Shown here: in pieces, positions 49,396-62,500 of the stretch
Numbering within the stretch: position 1 is the stretch's first letter
Layout of the letters: the number at the start of each line of letters is the position of its first letter
Assembly (NCBI GenBank): GCA_003290165.1
Contig: QNQO01002087.1
Span: 62,001 to 126,000, forward strand
Reading direction: 5' to 3'
DNA length: 64,000 bases
Source of the DNA: Berberis thunbergii
Lineage: Eukaryota > Streptophyta > Magnoliopsida > Ranunculales > Berberidaceae
Program-made: the position numbers and the translations under genes
The notes under the pieces: model-generated
Database searches by the model: none
Told to the model about the DNA's origin: nothing
The model's input: only the letters and a program-made list of their open reading frames with translations

Positions 49396-49659
49396 ACAGC
49401 TACCTCTCTTAATAATATCATTGACGATTGGCAATTGATCATGCACAGACAACACTGATAGTTCTGAATAGATTTGTGCAATTAACCATTAAGCTAGTTC
49501 ATTCCCACTTTCATTAAATGTGGGGCATTTAACCTGTAGCAACTCTTGACAGAGTACCCTTGGGGAACCAAACCAGATCTGTTTGTCTACCTGTCCATCC
49601 AAAATTGTCGACTGAAGCATGTCGATCAAATCCATAAGCTGCCATTTCCCAATGGTTGA

Positions 49660-49754
49660 GAGCCCGTCTCCTTATTCGCAAATTTCACAAATGCATACCC
49701 CTTGTTCTTATTAGTCGATGGATTCTTGTGCAACCGAACTTCAATTACTTCCCC
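49660..49754 (-). pseudogene. RRM (hnRNP-like RNA-binding) gene fragment inside LTR 1
   Basis: Minus-strand reading GEVIEVRLHKNPSTNKNKGY then AFVKFANKET. GYAFVKF is the RNP1 motif of an RNA recognition motif, and the VIEVRL.KN..T.KNKG approach is typical of hnRNP Q/R-like plant proteins. About 30 residues. It joins the aminopeptidase fragment through a shared GGGGAA. Confidence 0.7.
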
Positions 49755-49936
49755 AATTTAGTATCTAGTTTATTCAAGATTGAATCCTCAACCTTCGAGT
49801 TCTCAGCCTTAGCCATGTCTTTCTCTGTGACACCAACTGCTAGTATGTCTCCTTTCCATTCCACCAAATCAATCTCTTTTGCCTTAATCGAGATCAGAAC
49901 TGAACTGGATTGCTTTGAAGGAGATGTGCCTTTCAA
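49745..49936 (-). pseudogene. Leucine aminopeptidase N-terminal fragment inside LTR 1
   Basis: Minus strand: ISIKAKEIDLVEWKGDILAV, GVTEKDMAKAENSKVEDSIL and NKLDTKLG. This is the start of the mature plant leucine aminopeptidase (M17 family, chloroplast LAP2-like), usually KEIDVVEWKGDILAVGVTEKD. The metal-binding C-terminal domain is absent. The reading ends in a stop created at the junction with the RRM fragment. Confidence 0.8.
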
Positions 49937-50546
49937 ATTCTAATTTCCAGTTAATGATCACTTTTATGCAACAAACACCCATAAGAAGATGTAACAATAG
50001 TGTTGGTGTACCAATAGATCGAGTGGAACCGTGTTTTTCTTTGATGATCTGCCCTCAATAACACAACTTCCTGAGAGCCATATCTCCACAGCAACTTAGA
50101 AGAGCTTACTGAAACATTTTGATTTGAACCCAAATCTCCTTCACGCCCATGGAACAACCTCAAAACAACCCTGGAACCCTTGAAACAACCCTGAAATATC
50201 TCTCAAAACAGCCCCTGGAACAGCCTCGAAACCACTGCAACAACCTCACATCGCCTCCACCTATCAACAACCATCTCGCCACCATTTCCAGCGCCGCCAG
50301 AGAAGAAGAAATCGTGAAAAGAGGGAGAAAGAAGAGAAGAGGGTTTGCAAAAGAGAAGAAAGAAATAAGGGTATTGTTTTATACTATGGGTGGTTATTCG
50401 CCCCCCACTAAAATTCAGAGGGCACCCACCCTCTAAACTCACCAAATAAAACCCTAATTTCGAAATTCACATTCAATTAAATGTAACCCTATTTTATTTA
50501 ATTAAAAATAAAATAAATTATCTTTATGAAATTTAGGGGTGTTACA

Positions 50547-51041
50547 TTATACACACGTTAAATGGAATCTCGTCCCGAGATTCGGAAGGTAAGAAAGTTA
50601 ACTGAATTTCGAAAAATACTAGTTGTCAAACAAAAGAAGATTTTGAAACACAATTTCAATTGAATTTTAGAAACATAAGTTATTTATTGTTATTGTAAAG
50701 TAGGGGTGTTACATTATATACAACTTAAAAGGAATCTCGTCCGAGATTCACGAAAAGTGTTAAGTGAACACTACGGATATCAAACCCCTAAAAAAAACAA
50801 TACAGAATAATGCCACGCAAATATTGACATTATAAATAAAAAAAATTTACTCGCGTACACACAAGTCAAAGAAGCCTCATCATGAGATTCACGAAGAAAA
50901 CAAAACAAAACTAAAGTCTTCAAGGTTCGCCCTTGTCACTTTATCTCAAGACTTCTACACTCCTACACACCCATATCCACATTCCGAGGATCACCTAGAC
51001 TCTACCCCAGCCTAGGCTAACCAAATGCTCTGATACCAAAC
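50547..51041 (-). other. Internal region 1 of the array
   Basis: 495 bp without gag or pol. It holds two degenerate copies of a block starting GGGGTGTTACATTATA, each with a hairpin (GAATCTCG, short loop, CGAGATTC). In the second copy here the loop has lost one base compared with the other units. Confidence 0.85.
51027..51038 (-). promoter_or_regulatory. Primer-binding site 1 of the array
   Basis: GCTCTGATACCA on the plus strand, i.e. TGGTATCAGAGC on the minus strand, three bases from LTR 2. Confidence 0.9.
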
Positions 51042-54000
51042 TGTCACGCCCCGATTTTCGAGAAAAACGAAATCCTAAAATCCACGTAGGATTATCCGTT
51101 TCCCCAAAACTCGGGACGTGAAATTCAATAACAACAGAAACATTTAGCAGCAATGACAAAATATAATTTAGAAAATAGGAACAAACTAAAATTTATACAA
51201 ATGTCTAACCAGGAAAAATTGACGTCGCTAGCCCCACTAGCGAAACTCCCGTAACGCTGCTCAAAAGTCTCTGATCCTGAAAAGCTAATCGGCTACATTC
51301 CCAAAGGAATGTACCCAAGAAGCAAAAGCTCACTTGGGTCAGCAATAAAGCTGGTGTGAGAAATCTTCATTCCAAAAATCAATAAAATCGTACGTGATAA
51401 CCATCAAGCTAAATACAAACAACAAACCATCACACCCATAGGTAGTTCCTCAACGAGGCAAGGGTGTGATGCAAGATAACACGGTCCAAAGAATTTAGTT
51501 CCTCAACGAGGCAATCATATCATCATCATATTATGTAAATATGCATTTACCTGTAGTTACCCTATAGGAGTTGATTATGGCAAGTCGGACCTGCAGAAAT
51601 ATTAGTAGACTTGCCATCCTGCATAAAAAGAATTAGAAACAATGCAACGTCATTTATTCTTTTTATTTGAATTAGGTTCATCTTTTTAACGGATTGATCA
51701 CTTAGACGATACCACATTCGCACCACCTCCGTGCCGAACATACATGCCCGTATGCCTCTCTCATATAAAGGAGGACTACTCCGTCATCCATGCCTAAGTG
51801 GGGACATCACATACAAGCATGCATCGCGGATACCCCTAACTATATGAGTACCAAAAGCCACTCTTGGGCTATCAATGCGCATAAACTCACGTCACATTTT
51901 TGACGGATAAATATCAAAGCCTATTTTAGGCATACAAACTCACCACATTTCCGCAAGACTAACCCGAAGGTTATTTTAGTTTCTCTAGTAAGAAATGGGT
52001 GCCCCAACTCCGCAAGACGACCCGCAGGTTATTTAGTTTCTCTAGTAAGAGAGGGGAAATCATAAACAAAAGAGATGTGGTAGTTCTAAGTGATACAAGT
52101 CCAAGTGGTTTATAGGTTCAGAAATCAAGGCTTACCAATATCATTTATTTTTGATAATTCAAAATTCCTCCACAATGACATTTTGTCATTCGTAAATTGA
52201 TTCACAATCTATCCACCCACATTTTTGGGGAAAACATAGCATATACATCAATCATGCTTTATAACAACATGACAATCAAGTCATTCATTGATTCAAATAA
52301 CCAAATCCTTCATAATGCATAAACAAGTCAACATGCATGATAATACCAATCTCCAAATTTATCACAATGCATTAATATTCATCAACCATTCACATCTCAA
52401 ACATCACTATAAACTTAGAGTATGAAAAACATAGTTATGAGCTACTAACTGTAGTTTAACCAAGCCAAACAAATCTATATCTACAGCCTTTCTTAAACAC
52501 TGATTTCTGTGTGGGCTAACTTAGCTTACAGTGCCTTAATAAGAAATATGACATTCAATATACCCATCACAGAATTCAAACACAAACATTGCAAAGAAAC
52601 ACGAACAAAATGCACAAAGAAAGCAAACTCATTCTCACAGGTAAAACCCATTATATTTTTGTAAATTGAGGATATTCTCTTTTCAAGAAACAACATGAAC
52701 CAGCCACCCAATCAACCAATCAAACAATCCAACAACAGATTATCTAAAAATGGTACTATTTAATATATACTCTACTCATCAAAAGACAACAAGTGGAACA
52801 AGAAAACAAATAACACAACATAGGCAAACTGATAGAAAAGAAGGACCCAAAGTAGAAGAGAAAGAAATGAAGAAAACTCACCGAAATTGCAAATCGCAAA
52901 GGATTGCGCAGCCAACGCTATCATCCCATCATCCTGCCGCCTGAACAATTCCCAGTCATTCTCCCTCCATGAGTAGAGATTCCATTCTTGAGGATCGTCA
53001 TCAACCACCACAAATCACAAACTGATCCCCACCTTTGCACACAAAATAAGTGTCGAGGGAAACTACTTAACACCACTTGGTAGTCACATGATAATAGAGC
53101 TTGCAAGAAATCACAATCCTTTTCCAAGCTCTGCAACCAAAAAGAATGTAGCAAGTATTCACTTCCAAATCACCTCTGTTACCCCTTTTGTTTCTCTAAT
53201 AATTTTCTTCTGTGAACATCATGGCCACTTGAGAATTGAAGTCAAAGCTGATGATAAGACCTTAAAGTAGATAACTTCTCGATCAGCTCTCCTGGCGTCA
53301 TTAGCTACTTCAGCCAACATAGCAAGAGAACCACATAAAAGGCTTGGTTCAGTCTGTCCCGTTCCAACATACTGTCGAAAGAATATCCAAGTAAAGCAAA
53401 TGTTATGAATCAGTTTGCTGATTCCTAGAGTGGACCACGTTTTCTTCATGAGTTCCAACAGCTCATTGACATCATCAAGGACCACTGTCTCGTCTTTGAG
53501 GTCAAATATGGATTGCAGCAGAGAAGGGTAAATGTGGATGTTTAGAGGGTAATCGTCGGCTCAGTGACAAGCATCAATATCCTGTACATTCAATGCAGCA
53601 CCCCCATTCGCATCCCTCATATCTTCATCATCCATATGAAACCCATTCCACTCATCATTGACAAATCACAGCTACCTCTCTTAATAATATCATTGACGAT
53701 TGGCAATTGATCATGCACAGACAACACTGATAGTTCTGAATAGATTTGTGCAATTAACCATTAAGCTAGTTCATTCCCACTTTCATTAAATGTGGGGCAT
53801 TTAACCTGTAGCAACTCTTGACAGAGTACCCTTGGGGAACCAAACCAGATCTGTTTGTCTACCTGTCCATCCAAAATTGTCGACTGAAGCATGTCGATCA
53901 AATCCATAAGCTGCCATTTCCCAATGGTTGAGAGCCCGTCTCCTTATTCGCAAATTTCACAAATGCATACCCCTTGTTCTTATTAGTCGATGGATTCTTG

Positions 54001-54819
54001 TGCAACCGAACTTCAATTACTTCCCCAATTTAGTATCTAGTTTATTCAAGATTGAATCCTCAACCTTCGAGTTCTCAGCCTTAGCCATGTCTTTCTCTGT
54101 GACACCAACTGCTAGTATGTCTCCTTTCCATTCCACCAAATCAATCTCTTTTGCCTTAATCGAGATCAGAACTGAACTGGATTGCTTTGAAGGAGATGTG
54201 CCTTTCAAATTCTAATTTCCAGTTAATGATCACTTTTATGCAACAAACACCCATAAGAAGATGTAACAATAGTGTTGGTGTACCAATAGATCGAGTGGAA
54301 CCGTGTGTTTTCTTTGATGATCTTCCCTCAATAACACAACTTCCTGAGAGCCATATCTTCACAGCAACTTAGAAGAGCTTACTGAAACATTTTGATTTGA
54401 ACCCAAATCTCCTTCACGCCCATGGAACAACCTCAAAACAGCCCTGGAACCCTTGAAACAACCCTGAAATATCTCTCAAAACAGCCCCTGGAACAGCCTC
54501 AAAACCACTGCAACAACCTCACATCGCCTCCACCTATCAACAACCATCTCGCCACCATTTCCAGCGCCGCCAGAGAAGAAGAAATCGTGAAAAGAGGGAG
54601 AAAGAAGAGAAGAGGGTTTGCAAAAGAGAAGAAAGAAATAAGGGTATTGTTTTATACTATGGGTGGTTATTCGCCCCCCACTAAAATTCAGAGGGCACCC
54701 ACCCTCTAAACTCACCAAATAAAACCCTAATTTCGAAATTCACATTCAATTAAATGTAACCCTATTTTATTTAATTAAAAATAAAATAAATTATCTTTAT
54801 GAAATTTAGGGGTGTTACA
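51042..54819 (-). repeat. LTR 2 (inner)
   Basis: 3778 bp, almost identical to LTR 3 and sharing with it variants absent from LTRs 1 and 4. No flanking target duplication. Confidence 0.93.
53225..54208 (-). pseudogene. Captured gene fragments in LTR 2 (DUF810, RRM, aminopeptidase)
   Basis: Same three fragments as in LTR 1, shifted by 4272 bases: DUF810 at about 53225-53667, RRM at 53932-54026, aminopeptidase at 54017-54208. The DUF810 piece reads IFDLKDETVV here, against IFDRKDETVV in LTR 1. Confidence 0.75.
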
Positions 54820-55315
54820 TTATACACACGTTAAATGGAATCTCGTCCCGAGATTCGGAAGGTAAGAAAGTTAACTGAATTTCGAAAAATACTAGTTGTC
54901 AAACAAAAGAAGATTTTGAAACACAATTTCAATTGAATTTTAGAAACATAAGTTATTTATTGTTATTGTAAAAGTAGGGTGTTACATTATATACAACTTA
55001 AAAGGAATCTCGTCCCGAGATTCACGAAAAGTGTTAAGTGAACACTACGGATATCAAACCCCTAAAAAAAACAATACAGAATAATGCCACGCAAATATTG
55101 ACATTATAAATAAAAAAAATTTACTCGCGTACACACAAGTCAAAGAAGCCTCATCATGAGATTCACGAAGAAAACAAAACAAAACTAAAGTCTTCAAGGT
55201 TCGCCCTTGTCACTTTATCTCAAGACTTCTACACTCCTACACACCCATATCCACATTCCGAGGATCACCTAGACTCTACCCCAGCCTAGGCTAACCAAAT
55301 GCTCTGATACCAAAC
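54820..55315 (-). other. Internal region 2 of the array
   Basis: 496 bp, same structure as region 1, with both hairpins complete (GAATCTCGTCCCGAGATTC). Confidence 0.85.
55301..55312 (-). promoter_or_regulatory. Primer-binding site 2 of the array
   Basis: GCTCTGATACCA, three bases before LTR 3. Confidence 0.9.
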
Positions 55316-58300
55316 TGTCACGCCCCGATTTTCGAGAAAAACGAAATCCTAAAATCCACGTAGGATTATCCGTTTCCCCAAAACTCGGGACGTGAAATTC
55401 AATAACAACAGAAACATTTAGCAGCAATGACAAAATATAATTTAGAAAATAGGAACAAACTAAAATTTATACAAATGTCTAACCAGGAAAAATTGACGTC
55501 GCTAGCCCCACTAGCGAAACTCCCGTAACGCTGCTCAAAAGTCTCTGATCCTGAAAAGCTAATCGGCTACATTCCCAAAGGAATGTACCCAAGAAGCAAA
55601 AGCTCACTTGGGTCAGCAATAAAGCTGGTGTGAGAAATCTTCATTCCAAAAATCAATAAAATCGTACGTGATAACCATCAAGCTAAATACAAACAACAAA
55701 CCATCACACCCATAGGTAGTTCCTCAACGAGGCAAGGGTGTGATGCAAGATAACACGGTCCAAAGAATTTAGTTCCTCAACGAGGCAATCATATCATCAT
55801 CATATTATGTAAATATGCATTTACCTGTAGTTACCCTATAGGAGTTGATTATGGCAAGTCGGACCTGCAGAAATATTAGTAGACTTGCCATCCTGCATAA
55901 AAAGAATTAGAAACAATGCAACGTCATTTATTCTTTTTATTTGAATTAGGTTCATCTTTTTAACGGATTGATCACTTAGACGATACCACATTCGCACCAC
56001 CTCCGTGCCGAACATACATGCCCGTATGCCTCTCTCATATAAAGGAGGACTACTCCGTCATCCATGCCTAAGTGGGGACATCACATACAAGCATGCATCG
56101 CGGATACCCCTAACTATATGAGTACCAAAAGCCACTCTTGGGCTATCAATGCGCATAAACTCACGTCACATTTTTGACGGATAAATATCAAAGCCTATTT
56201 TAGGCATACAAACTCACCACATTTCCGCAAGACTAACCCGAAGGTTATTTTAGTTTCTCTAGTAAGAAATGGGTGCCCCAACTCCGCAAGACGACCCGCA
56301 GGTTATTTAGTTTCTCTAGTAAGAGAGGGGAAATCATAAACAAAAGAGATGTGGTAGTTCTAAGTGATACAAGTCCAAGTGGTTTATAGGTTCAGAAATC
56401 AAGGCTTACCAATATCATTTATTTTTGATAATTCAAAATTCCTCCACAATGACATTTTGTCATTCGTAAATTGATTCACAATCTATCCACCCACATTTTT
56501 GGGGAAAACATAGCATATACATCAATCATGCTTTATAACAACATGACAATCAAGTCATTCATTGATTCAAATAACCAAATCCTTCATAATGCATAAACAA
56601 GTCAACATGCATGATAATACCAATCTCCAAATTTATCACAATGCATTAATATTCATCAACCATTCACATCTCAAACATCACTATAAACTTAGAGTATGAA
56701 AAACATAGTTATGAGCTACTAACTGTAGTTTAACCAAGCCAAACAAATCTATATCTACAGCCTTTCTTAAACACTGATTTCTGTGTGGGCTAACTTAGCT
56801 TACAGTGCCTTAATAAGAAATATGACATTCAATATACCCATCACAGAATTCAAACACAAACATTGCAAAGGAACACGAACAAAATGCACAAAGAAAGCAA
56901 ACTCATTCTCACAGGTAAAACCCATTATATTTTTGTAAATTGAGGATATTCTCTTTTCAAGAAACAACATGAACCAGCCACCCAATCAACCAATCAAACA
57001 ATCCAACAACAGATTATCTAAAAATGGTACTATTTAATATATACTCTACTCATCAAAAGACAACAAGTGGAACAAGAAAACAAATAACACAACATAGGCA
57101 AACTGATAGAAAAGAAGGACCCAAAGTAGAAGAGAAAGAAATGAAGAAAACTCACCGAAATTGCAAATCGCAAAGGATTGCGCAGCCAACGCTATCATCC
57201 CATCATCCTGCCGCCTGAACAATTCCCAGTCATTCTCCCTCCATGAGTAGAGATTCCATTCTTGAGGATCGTCATCAACCACCACAAATCACAAACTGAT
57301 CCCCACCTTTGCACACAAAATAAGTGTCGAGGGAAACTACTTAACACCACTTGGTAGTCACATGATAATAGAGCTTGCAAGAAATCACAATCCTTTTCCA
57401 AGCTCTGCAACCAAAAAGAATGTAGCAAGTATTCACTTCCAAATCACCTCTGTTACCCCTTTTGTTTCTCTAATAATTTTCTTCTGTGAACATCATGGCC
57501 ACTTGAGAATTGAAGTCAAAGCTGATGATAAGACCTTAAAGTAGATAACTTCTCGATCAGCTCTCCTGGCGTCATTAGCTACTTCAGCCAACATAGCAAG
57601 AGAACCACATAAAAGGCTTGGTTCAGTCTGTCCCGTTCCAACATACTGTCGAAAGAATATCCAAGTAAAGCAAATGTTATGAATCAGTTTGCTGATTCCT
57701 AGAGTGGACCACGTTTTCTTCATGAGTTCCAACAGCTCATTGACATCATCAAGGACCACTGTCTCGTCTTTGAGGTCAAATATGGATTGCAGCAGAGAAG
57801 GGTAAATGTGGATGTTTAGAGGGTAATCGTCGGCTCAGTGACAAGCATCAATATCCTGTACATTCAATGCAGCACCCCCATTCGCATCCCTCATATCTTC
57901 ATCATCCATATGAAACCCATTCCACTCATCATTGACAAATCACAGCTACCTCTCTTAATAATATCATTGACGATTGGCAATTGATCATGCACAGACAACA
58001 CTGATAGTTCTGAATAGATTTGTGCAATTAACCATTAAGCTAGTTCATTCCCACTTTCATTAAATGTGGGGCATTTAACCTGTAGCAACTCTTGACAGAG
58101 TACCCTTGGGGAACCAAACCAGATCTGTTTGTCTACCTGTCCATCCAAAATTGTCGACTGAAGCATGTCGATCAAATCCATAAGCTGCCATTTCCCAATG
58201 GTTGAGAGCCCGTCTCCTTATTCGCAAATTTCACAAATGCATACCCCTTGTTCTTATTAGTCGATGGATTCTTGTGCAACCGAACTTCAATTACTTCCCC

Positions 58301-59093
58301 AATTTAGTATCTAGTTTATTCAAGATTGAATCCTCAACCTTCGAGTTCTCAGCCTTAGCCATGTCTTTCTCTGTGACACCAACTGCTAGTATGTCTCCTT
58401 TCCATTCCACCAAATCAATCTCTTTTGCCTTAATCGAGATCAGAACTGAACTGGATTGCTTTGAAGGAGATGTGCCTTTCAAATTCTAATTTCCAGTTAA
58501 TGATCACTTTTATGCAACAAACACCCATAAGAAGATGTAACAATAGTGTTGGTGTACCAATAGATCGAGTGGAACCGTGTGTTTTCTTTGATGATCTTCC
58601 CTCAATAACACAACTTCCTGAGAGCCATATCTTCACAGCAACTTAGAAGAGCTTACTGAAACATTTTGATTTGAACCCAAATCTCCTTCACGCCCATGGA
58701 ACAACCTCAAAACAGCCCTGGAACCCTTGAAACAACCCTGAAATATCTCTCAAAACAGCCCCTGGAACAGCCTCAAAACCACTGCAACAACCTCACATCG
58801 CCTCCACCTATCAACAACCATCTCGCCACCATTTCCAGCGCCGCCAGAGAAGAAGAAATCGTGAAAAGAGGGAGAAAGAAGAGAAGAGGGTTTGCAAAAG
58901 AGAAGAAAGAAATAAGGGTATTGTTTTATACTATGGGTGGTTATTCGCCCCCCACTAAAATTCAGAGGGCACCCACCCTCTAAACTCACCAAATAAAACC
59001 CTAATTTCGAAATTCACATTCAATTAAATGTAACCCTATTTTATTTAATTAAAAATAAAATAAATTATCTTTATGAAATTTAGGGGTGTTACA
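55316..59093 (-). repeat. LTR 3 (inner)
   Basis: 3778 bp. By eye it differs from LTR 2 at one site (an A to G at about 56871) that changes the local short ORF. Confidence 0.93.
57499..58482 (-). pseudogene. Captured gene fragments in LTR 3 (DUF810, RRM, aminopeptidase)
   Basis: Copies of the LTR 1 fragments: DUF810 at about 57499-57941, RRM at 58206-58300, aminopeptidase at 58291-58482. Same stops and same fusion point. Confidence 0.75.
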
Positions 59094-59589
59094 TTATACA
59101 CACGTTAAATGGAATCTCGTCCCGAGATTCGGAAGGTAAGAAAGTTAACTGAATTTCGAAAAATACTAGTTGTCAAACAAAAGAAGATTTTGAAACACAA
59201 TTTCAATTGAATTTTAGAAACATAAGTTATTTATTGTTATTGTAAAAGTAGGGGTGTTACATTATATACAACTTAAAGGAATCTCGTCCCGAGATTCACG
59301 AAAAGTGTTAAGTGAACACTACGGATATCAAACCCCTAAAAAAAACAATACAGAATAATGCCACGCAAATATTGACATTATAAATAAAAAAATTTTACTC
59401 GCGTACACACAAGTCAAAGAAGCCTCATCATGAGATTCACGAAGAAAACAAAACAAAACTAAAGTCTTCAAGGTTCGCCCTTGTCACTTTATCTCAAGAC
59501 TTCTACACTCCTACACACCCATATCCACATTCCGCGGATCACCTAGACTCTACCCCAGCCTAGGCTAACAAAATGCTCTGATACCAAAC
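59094..59589 (-). other. Internal region 3 of the array
   Basis: 496 bp. It has private changes near the primer site (GCTAACAAAATGC in place of GCTAACCAAATGC, and CCGCGGATC in place of CCGAGGATC). Confidence 0.85.
59575..59586 (-). promoter_or_regulatory. Primer-binding site 3 of the array
   Basis: GCTCTGATACCA, three bases before LTR 4. In the minus-strand sense this is the first internal region after the 5' LTR. Confidence 0.9.
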
Positions 59590-62500
59590 TGTCACGCCCC
59601 GATTTTCGAGAAAAACGAAATCCTAAAATCCACGTAGGATTATCCGTTTCCCCAAAACTCGGGACGTGAAATTTAATAACAACAGAAACATTTAGCAGCA
59701 ATGACAAAATATAATTTAGAAAATAGGAATAAACTAAAATTTATACAAATGTCTAACCAGGAAAAATTGACGTCGCTAGCCCCACTAGCGAAACTCCCGT
59801 AACGCTGCTCAAAAGTCTCTGATCCTGAAAAGCTAATCGGCTACATTCCCAAAGGAATGTACCCAAGAAGCAAAAGCTCACTTGGGTCAGCAATAAAGCT
59901 GGTGTGAGAAATCTTCATTCCAAAAATCAATAAAATCGTACGTGATAACCATCAAGCTAAATACAAACAACAAACCATCACACCCATAGGTAGTTCCTCA
60001 ACGAGGCAAGGGTGTGATGCAAGATAACACGGTCCAAAGAATTTAGTTCCTCAACGAGGCAATCATATCATCATCATATTATGTAAATATGCATTTACCT
60101 GTACTTACCCTATAGGAGTTGATTATGGCAAGTCGGACCTGCAGAAATATTAGTAGACTTGCCATCCTGCATAAAAAGAATTAGAAACAATGCAACGTCA
60201 TTTATTCTTTTTATTTGAATTAGGTTCATCTTTTTAACGGATTGATCACTTAGACGATACCACATTCGCACCACCTCCGTGCCGAACATACATGCCCGTA
60301 TGCCTCTCTCATAGAAAGGAGGACTACTCCGTCATCCATGCCTAAGTGGGGACATCACATACAGGCATGCATCGCGGATACCCCTAACTATATGAGTACC
60401 AAAAGCCACTCTTGGGCTATCAATGCGCATAAACTCACGTCACATTTTTGACGGATAAATATCAAAGCCTATTTTAGGCATACAAACTCACCACATTTCC
60501 GCAAGACTAACCCGAAGGTTATTTTAGTTTTCCAGTAAGAAATGGGTGCCCCAACTCCGCAAGACGACCCGCAGGTTATTTAGTTTCTCTAGTAAGAGAG
60601 GGGAAATCATAAACAAAAGAGATGTGGTAGTTCTAAGTGATACAAGTCCAAGTGGTTTATAGGTTCAGAAATCAAGGCTTACCAATATCATTTATTTTTG
60701 ATAATTCAAAATTCCTCCACAATGACATTTTGTCATTCGTAAATTGATTCACAATCTATCCACCCACATTTTTGGGGAAAACATAGCATATACATCAATC
60801 ATGCTTTATAACAACATGACAATCAAGTCATTCATTGATTCAAATAACCAAATCCTTCATAATGCATAAACAAGTCAACATGCATGATAATACCAATCTC
60901 CAAATTTATCACAATGCATTAATATTCATCAACCATTCACATCTCAAACATCACTATAAACTTAGAGTATGAAAAACATAGTTATGAGCTACTAACTGTA
61001 GTTTAACCAAGCCAAACAAATCTATATCTACAGCCTTTCTTAAACACTGATTTCTGTGTGGGCTAACTTAGCTTACAGTGCCTTAATAAGAAATATGACA
61101 TTCAATATACCCATCACAGAATTCAAACACAAACATTGCAAAGAAACACGAACAAAATGCACAAAGAAAGCAAACTCATTCTCACAGGTAAAACCCATTA
61201 TATTTTTGTAAATTGAGGATATTCTCTTTTCAAGAAACAACATGAACCAGCCACCCAATCAACCAATCAAACAATCCAACAACAGATTATCTAAAAATGG
61301 TACTATTTAATATATACTCTACTCATCAAAAGACAACAAGTGGAACAAGAAAACAAATAACACAACATAGGCAAACTGATAGAAAAGAAGGACCCAAAGT
61401 AGAAGAGAAAGAAATGAAGAAAACTCACCGAAATTGCAAATTGCAAAGGATTGCGCAGCCAACGCTATCATCCCATCATCCTGCCGCCTGAACAATTCCC
61501 AGTCATTCTCCCTCCATGAGTAGAGATTCCATGCTTGAGGATCGTCATCAACCACCACAAATCACAAACTGATCCCCACCTTTGCACACAAAATAAGTGT
61601 CGAGGGAAACTACTTAACACCACTTGGTAGTCACATGATAATAGAGCTTGCAAGAAATCACAATCCTTTTCCAAGCTCTGCAACCAAAAAGAATGTAGCA
61701 AGTATTCACTTCCAAATCACCTCTGTTACCCCTTTTGTTTCTCTAATAATTTTCTTCTGTGAACATCATGGCCACTTGAGAATTGAAGTCAAAGCTGATG
61801 ATAAGACCTTAAAGTAGATAACTTCTCGATCAGCTCTCCTGGCGTCATTAGCTACTTCAGCCAACATAGCAAGAGAACCACATAAAAGGCTTGGTTCAGT
61901 CTGTCCCGTTCCAACATACTGTCGAAAGAATATCCAAGTAAAGCAAATGTTATGAATCAGTTTGCTGATTCCTAGAGTGGACCACGTTTTCTTCATGAGT
62001 TCCAACAGCTCATTGACATCATCAAGGACCACTGTCTCGTCTTTGAGGTCAAATATGGATTGCAGCAGAGAAGGGTAAATGTGGATGTTTAGAGGGTAAT
62101 CGTCGGCTCAGTGACAAGCATCAATATCCTGTACATTCAATGCAGCACCCCCATTCGCATCCCTCATATCTTCATCATCCATATGAAACCCATTCCACTC
62201 ATCATTGACAAATCACAGCTACCTCTCTTAATAATATCATTGACGATTGGCAATTGATCATGCACAGACAACACTGATAGTTCTGAATAGATTTGTGCAA
62301 TTAACCATTAAGCTAGTTCATTCCCACTTTCATTAAATGTGGGGCATTTAACCTGTAGCAACTCTTGACAGAGTACCCTTGGGGAACCAAACCAGATCTG
62401 TTTGTCTACCTGTCCATCCAAAATTGTCGACTGAAGCATGTCGATCAAATCCATAAGCTGCCATTTCCCAATGGTTGAGAGCCCGTCTCCTTATTCGCAA

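Larger units (their letters stand above)
46770..50546 (-). repeat. LTR 1 (left outer)
   Basis: 3777 bp, TG...CA ends. It shares several variants with LTR 4 and not with LTRs 2 and 3 (unit positions 515 and 775, and others near the right end). It has about ten private changes, the most of the four. It is the 3' LTR in the minus-strand sense. Confidence 0.93.

Noticed and set aside
50149..50445. Overlapping short ORFs near the right end of each LTR
   Set aside because: Low-complexity, open on both strands, and in the U3-like part of the LTR; no evidence of coding.
46770..50546. Element in plus orientation
   Set aside because: The Met-tRNA primer site reads correctly only on the minus strand, next to the right-hand LTR of each unit.
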